Assembly: GCF_035956715.1 (NCBI RefSeq)
Contig: NZ_CP108381.1
Location: forward strand, 62,001-126,000
Reading direction: 5' to 3'
From: Nocardia sp. NBC_01329
GTDB taxonomy: Bacteria; Actinomycetota; Actinomycetes; Mycobacteriales; Mycobacteriaceae
Length of the DNA stretch: 64,000 nucleotides
Shown: positions 62,026-64,000 of the stretch, one piece after another
Position numbering within the stretch: the first letter of the stretch is position 1
How the letters are laid out: the number at the start of each line of letters is the position of its first letter
The notes under the pieces: generated by a model
What the model was told of the DNA's origin: nothing
The model's database searches: none
The model's input: only the letters and a program-made list of their open reading frames with translations
Translations under genes and position numbers: made by a program

Positions 62026-63479
62026 TTGGTGGGCGACCCTCTCTCGCCCTCGCGGCCGTCGCGACGGCCCAGTTCACGGTCGCGCTGGATATGGCGGTGA
62101 TGAATGTGGCGCTGCCGTCGATCCGCACCGATCTCGGCTTCGCTCCGCTGGATCTGGCCTGGATAGTGCATATCTATGCCCTGACATTCGGTGGATTCCT
62201 GCTGCTCGGCGGCACCTCGAGCGATCTGTTCGGCCGCCGCCGCCTGCTCACCGCCGGACTCGTGGTCTTCGGGATCGCCTCGCTGGCGGGTGGGCTGGCG
62301 CAGCAGCCGTGGCAACTGGTGGCCGCCCGCGCGGTTCAGGGGTGTGCTGCCGCCGCGCTCGCGCCGGCCGCGCTGGCGGTTCTCACCACCACCTTCCCCG
62401 AGGGCGCCGCCCGGGTCCGGGCGCTCGGGATCTGGAGCGCGGTGAACGCCGTCGGCGGCGCGAGCGGTGTGCTGGTCGGCGGATTGCTGACCGAATACGC
62501 CGGCTGGCGCTGGGTGATGCTGATCAACGTGCCGCTGGTGGCCGTCGCGGTCGGTGCGACAACGGCCGGGATCGGCTCCGACGCCGGCCGTGGCGGTAGC
62601 CGGCTCGACCTGCTCGGGGCGGTCTTGGCCACCGGTGGGATCGGTCTGCTGGTCACCGGGGTCATCCGCACCGACCGGTACGGCTGGTCGGCGCCGGTCA
62701 CCGTGACAACCCTGGCCGCCGGTGCGCTGCTCCTGGCCGCTTTCCTCGTGGTCGAGAACCGTTCCCTCGCACCGCTGGTGCGGCTCGGGCTGTTCGGTAA
62801 CCGCTGGGTCGCCGGGGCGAATCTCTTCGTCTTCCTCGCCGCCGCCGGACAATTCGCCGCGTTCTATTCGGTCTCGCTGTACATGCAGCAGGTGCTGGGG
62901 ATGAGCGCGGGCGCGACGGGGGCGGCCTTCCTGCCCTTTTCGGTGATGATCGTGCTCGGCACCGTGATCGCCACGAAAGCGGGCGCGCGCCGATCCCCGC
63001 GGGCGGCGCTGATGATCGGTGGAATGCTCACGGCAGCCGGTCTTTCCTGGTTCGCCGCCATCAGCCCGGACGGCAGCTTTCTCACCGATATCCTCGGCCC
63101 GTCGATCGTCGGCGGTCTGGGAATCGGGTTGTGCCTGGCCCCGGCCGCGGTCGCGGCGGCGATGGGTGTCGAGGCCCGGGAAGCCGGCATGGCCTCGGGT
63201 GTGTTCAACAGTTCCCGGCAACTCGGCGGGAGTATCGGGGTGGCGGTGCTGGCCACCGTGGCAGCGAGCCGAACCGGTACCGCCACCGATCCGGCCGCGT
63301 TCAACAGCGGTTACGCGCTCGCCCTGACGATCTCCGCGGCGGTGTTCGTCCTGGCGGCGTTCGTGGCCACGGTAGTGCTGCCCCGTCGTATTTCGTCCGG
63401 ACCGCAAACCGGCACCGCACCGATTGCGCTGCCGAATGGAGCCGCGACACCGGCGGTACCGGCCCGTCCCGCGCCGTAG
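62013..63479 (+). CDS. MFS drug/H+ antiporter, DHA2 family
   Basis: A 488-residue transporter with about 14 membrane helices. Marks are FTVALDMAVMNVALPSI in helix 1, GGTSSDLFGRRRLL in loop 2-3, and ARAVQGCAAAALAPAAL in helix 4. The start must lie before RPSLALAAVATAQ. The only in-frame start there is GTG 62013, inside the TetR operator and without an RBS, so a leaderless mRNA is likely. Divergent from the TetR gene, which is its likely repressor. It is similar in type to the MFS gene at 10335. Confidence 0.9.
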   Translation: MYKNFGGRPSLALAAVATAQFTVALDMAVMNVALPSIRTDLGFAPLDLAWIVHIYALTFGGFLLLGGTSSDLFGRRRLLTAGLVVFGIASLAGGLAQQPWQLVAARAVQGCAAAALAPAALAVLTTTFPEGAARVRALGIWSAVNAVGGASGVLVGGLLTEYAGWRWVMLINVPLVAVAVGATTAGIGSDAGRGGSRLDLLGAVLATGGIGLLVTGVIRTDRYGWSAPVTVTTLAAGALLLAAFLVVENRSLAPLVRLGLFGNRWVAGANLFVFLAAAGQFAAFYSVSLYMQQVLGMSAGATGAAFLPFSVMIVLGTVIATKAGARRSPRAALMIGGMLTAAGLSWFAAISPDGSFLTDILGPSIVGGLGIGLCLAPAAVAAAMGVEAREAGMASGVFNSSRQLGGSIGVAVLATVAASRTGTATDPAAFNSGYALALTISAAVFVLAAFVATVVLPRRISSGPQTGTAPIALPNGAATPAVPARPAP

Positions 63480-63543
63480 CGGTACGACTGCCCGGCAGCC
63501 CCTGTATTCCAGCAGATTTCACGCAGTACGAAAGGAAATCATC

Positions 63544-63930
63544 ATGACCTCCTCCATCGATATGTTCGCCCGCGCGCTGAGTTTCCACCCCGACGGCCGG
63601 GTACGTGACGGCGAACGGCGGATGAGCGAGGGCACGGACGGTTGGCAGCTGGCCACCTTCCACGTGGAGACCGACACCGAAATCCACGCCGACCACTGGG
63701 AGATGCACCCGGCATCCGAGGAAGCAGTGTGCTGTCTGTCCGGGGCGCTGCGGCTCTATCTGCGCCCGGCCGGTCCCGGCGATACCGAAACCGAAGTGCG
63801 CCTCACCGCCGGAACCGCCTTCGTCGTGCCACGTAACCGCTGGCACCGGCTCGAACTGGAGCAGCCGTCCGACATCATGTCGATCGGGCTGCGCGACGGT
63901 ACCCGGATCGAGCCGGTCGCCGGACCGTGA
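63544..63930 (+). CDS. Cupin-domain protein
   Basis: A 128-residue small beta-barrel. HADHWEMHPASEEAVCCLSGALRLYL and FVVPRNRWHRLEL are the two cupin motifs; the metal ligands appear partly present (H/E/E in motif 1, H in motif 2). GAAAGGAAATC precedes the ATG at 63544. It follows the MFS gene by 64 bp and may be in its transcript. Function unknown. Confidence 0.85.
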   Translation: MTSSIDMFARALSFHPDGRVRDGERRMSEGTDGWQLATFHVETDTEIHADHWEMHPASEEAVCCLSGALRLYLRPAGPGDTETEVRLTAGTAFVVPRNRWHRLELEQPSDIMSIGLRDGTRIEPVAGP

Positions 63931-64000
63931 CGGCCGATCGCCATCGGGGCCGGTACGGGTCAGCGACGTGACGGGAACGGGATGTGTTCCAGATCCGCGG

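Noticed and set aside
62007..63407. 466-codon minus-strand open frame
   Set aside because: Antisense to the MFS gene; composition (Arg/Gly/His/Gln-rich) is typical of a shadow frame and there is no RBS.
63960..64000. Possible 3' end of a minus-strand gene at the window edge
   Set aside because: A frame ending EHIPFPSRR then stop is open to the edge, but 13 codons are too few to support a gene.

Overview
The window is a chromosomal segment of a high-GC actinomycete of the order Mycobacteriales, most likely a Nocardia or a close relative. The order fmdB-type gene, 5-formyltetrahydrofolate cyclo-ligase, galU, glp (MoeA-like), rimJ-like, sepX, and later arcA, pmt, rsmI, metG, tatD, ksgA, ispE, rplY and pth follows the core order I recall for mycobacteria and nocardiae. 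The egtABCD/egtE ergothioneine genes, a 19-kDa-antigen type lipoprotein and a DcpA-type c-di-GMP protein agree with that placement. No rRNA operon, insertion sequence, integrase or CRISPR array was seen.

Layout. 1-6100: SAF-domain protein (cut by the window edge), zinc ribbon protein, folate enzyme, GalU, and the divisome pair Glp and SepX/GlpR. A tRNA-Ala(CGC) at 6214 separates this core block from an accessory block of about 18 kb. The accessory block holds a large SARP/AfsR-type regulator divergent from a flavin reductase and an MFS exporter, a DUF4254 protein, a GT4 glycosyltransferase, and a three-gene operon (GNAT-like acyltransferase, ThiF-nitroreductase fusion, GGDEF-EAL protein). It continues with two GyrI-like ligand-binding proteins, an orphan TrbL/VirB6-like membrane protein, an SGNH hydrolase, an SDR and SoxR. 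From 24850 the core returns with arcA, Pmt, rsmI, metG, tatD, ksgA and ispE. Only a 62-residue membrane peptide lies where relatives carry rpfB. 35.6-41.9 kb has an ABC-F ATPase, two paralogous Abi-alpha (DUF4393)-like proteins around a DUF445 membrane protein, and a SnoaL-like protein. 41.9-45.1 kb has prfC, rplY and pth. 45.5-51.5 kb is a complete ergothioneine locus. 51.5-53 kb encodes two envelope proteins. 53.1-58.6 kb is a tightly coupled four-gene operon ending in TPR and CHAT-protease genes. The last 5 kb carries a NUDIX hydrolase and two divergent regulator/target pairs (HxlR with a quinone-reductase-like enzyme, TetR with an MFS pump), then a cupin protein.

The clearest candidate for an undescribed system is the four-gene TPR-CHAT operon. 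Its two upstream genes match no family I recognise, although the CHAT His and Cys are intact. The second candidate is the acyltransferase / ThiF-nitroreductase / c-di-GMP operon with its neighbouring ligand-binding pair and a palindromic operator. The window is also rich in readable control sites: four 11-bp-phased repeats before the SARP regulator, a palindrome over the start codon of the last MFS gene, a palindrome upstream of egtE, a CsoR-like site before a copper chaperone, a SoxR-like box, and two identical-pattern CRP/GlxR-like boxes near the rpfB position. A dispersed GC-rich intergenic repeat occurs at four places, and a related 36-bp tandem array at a fifth. All functional calls were read from sequence and memory of families, with no database search.
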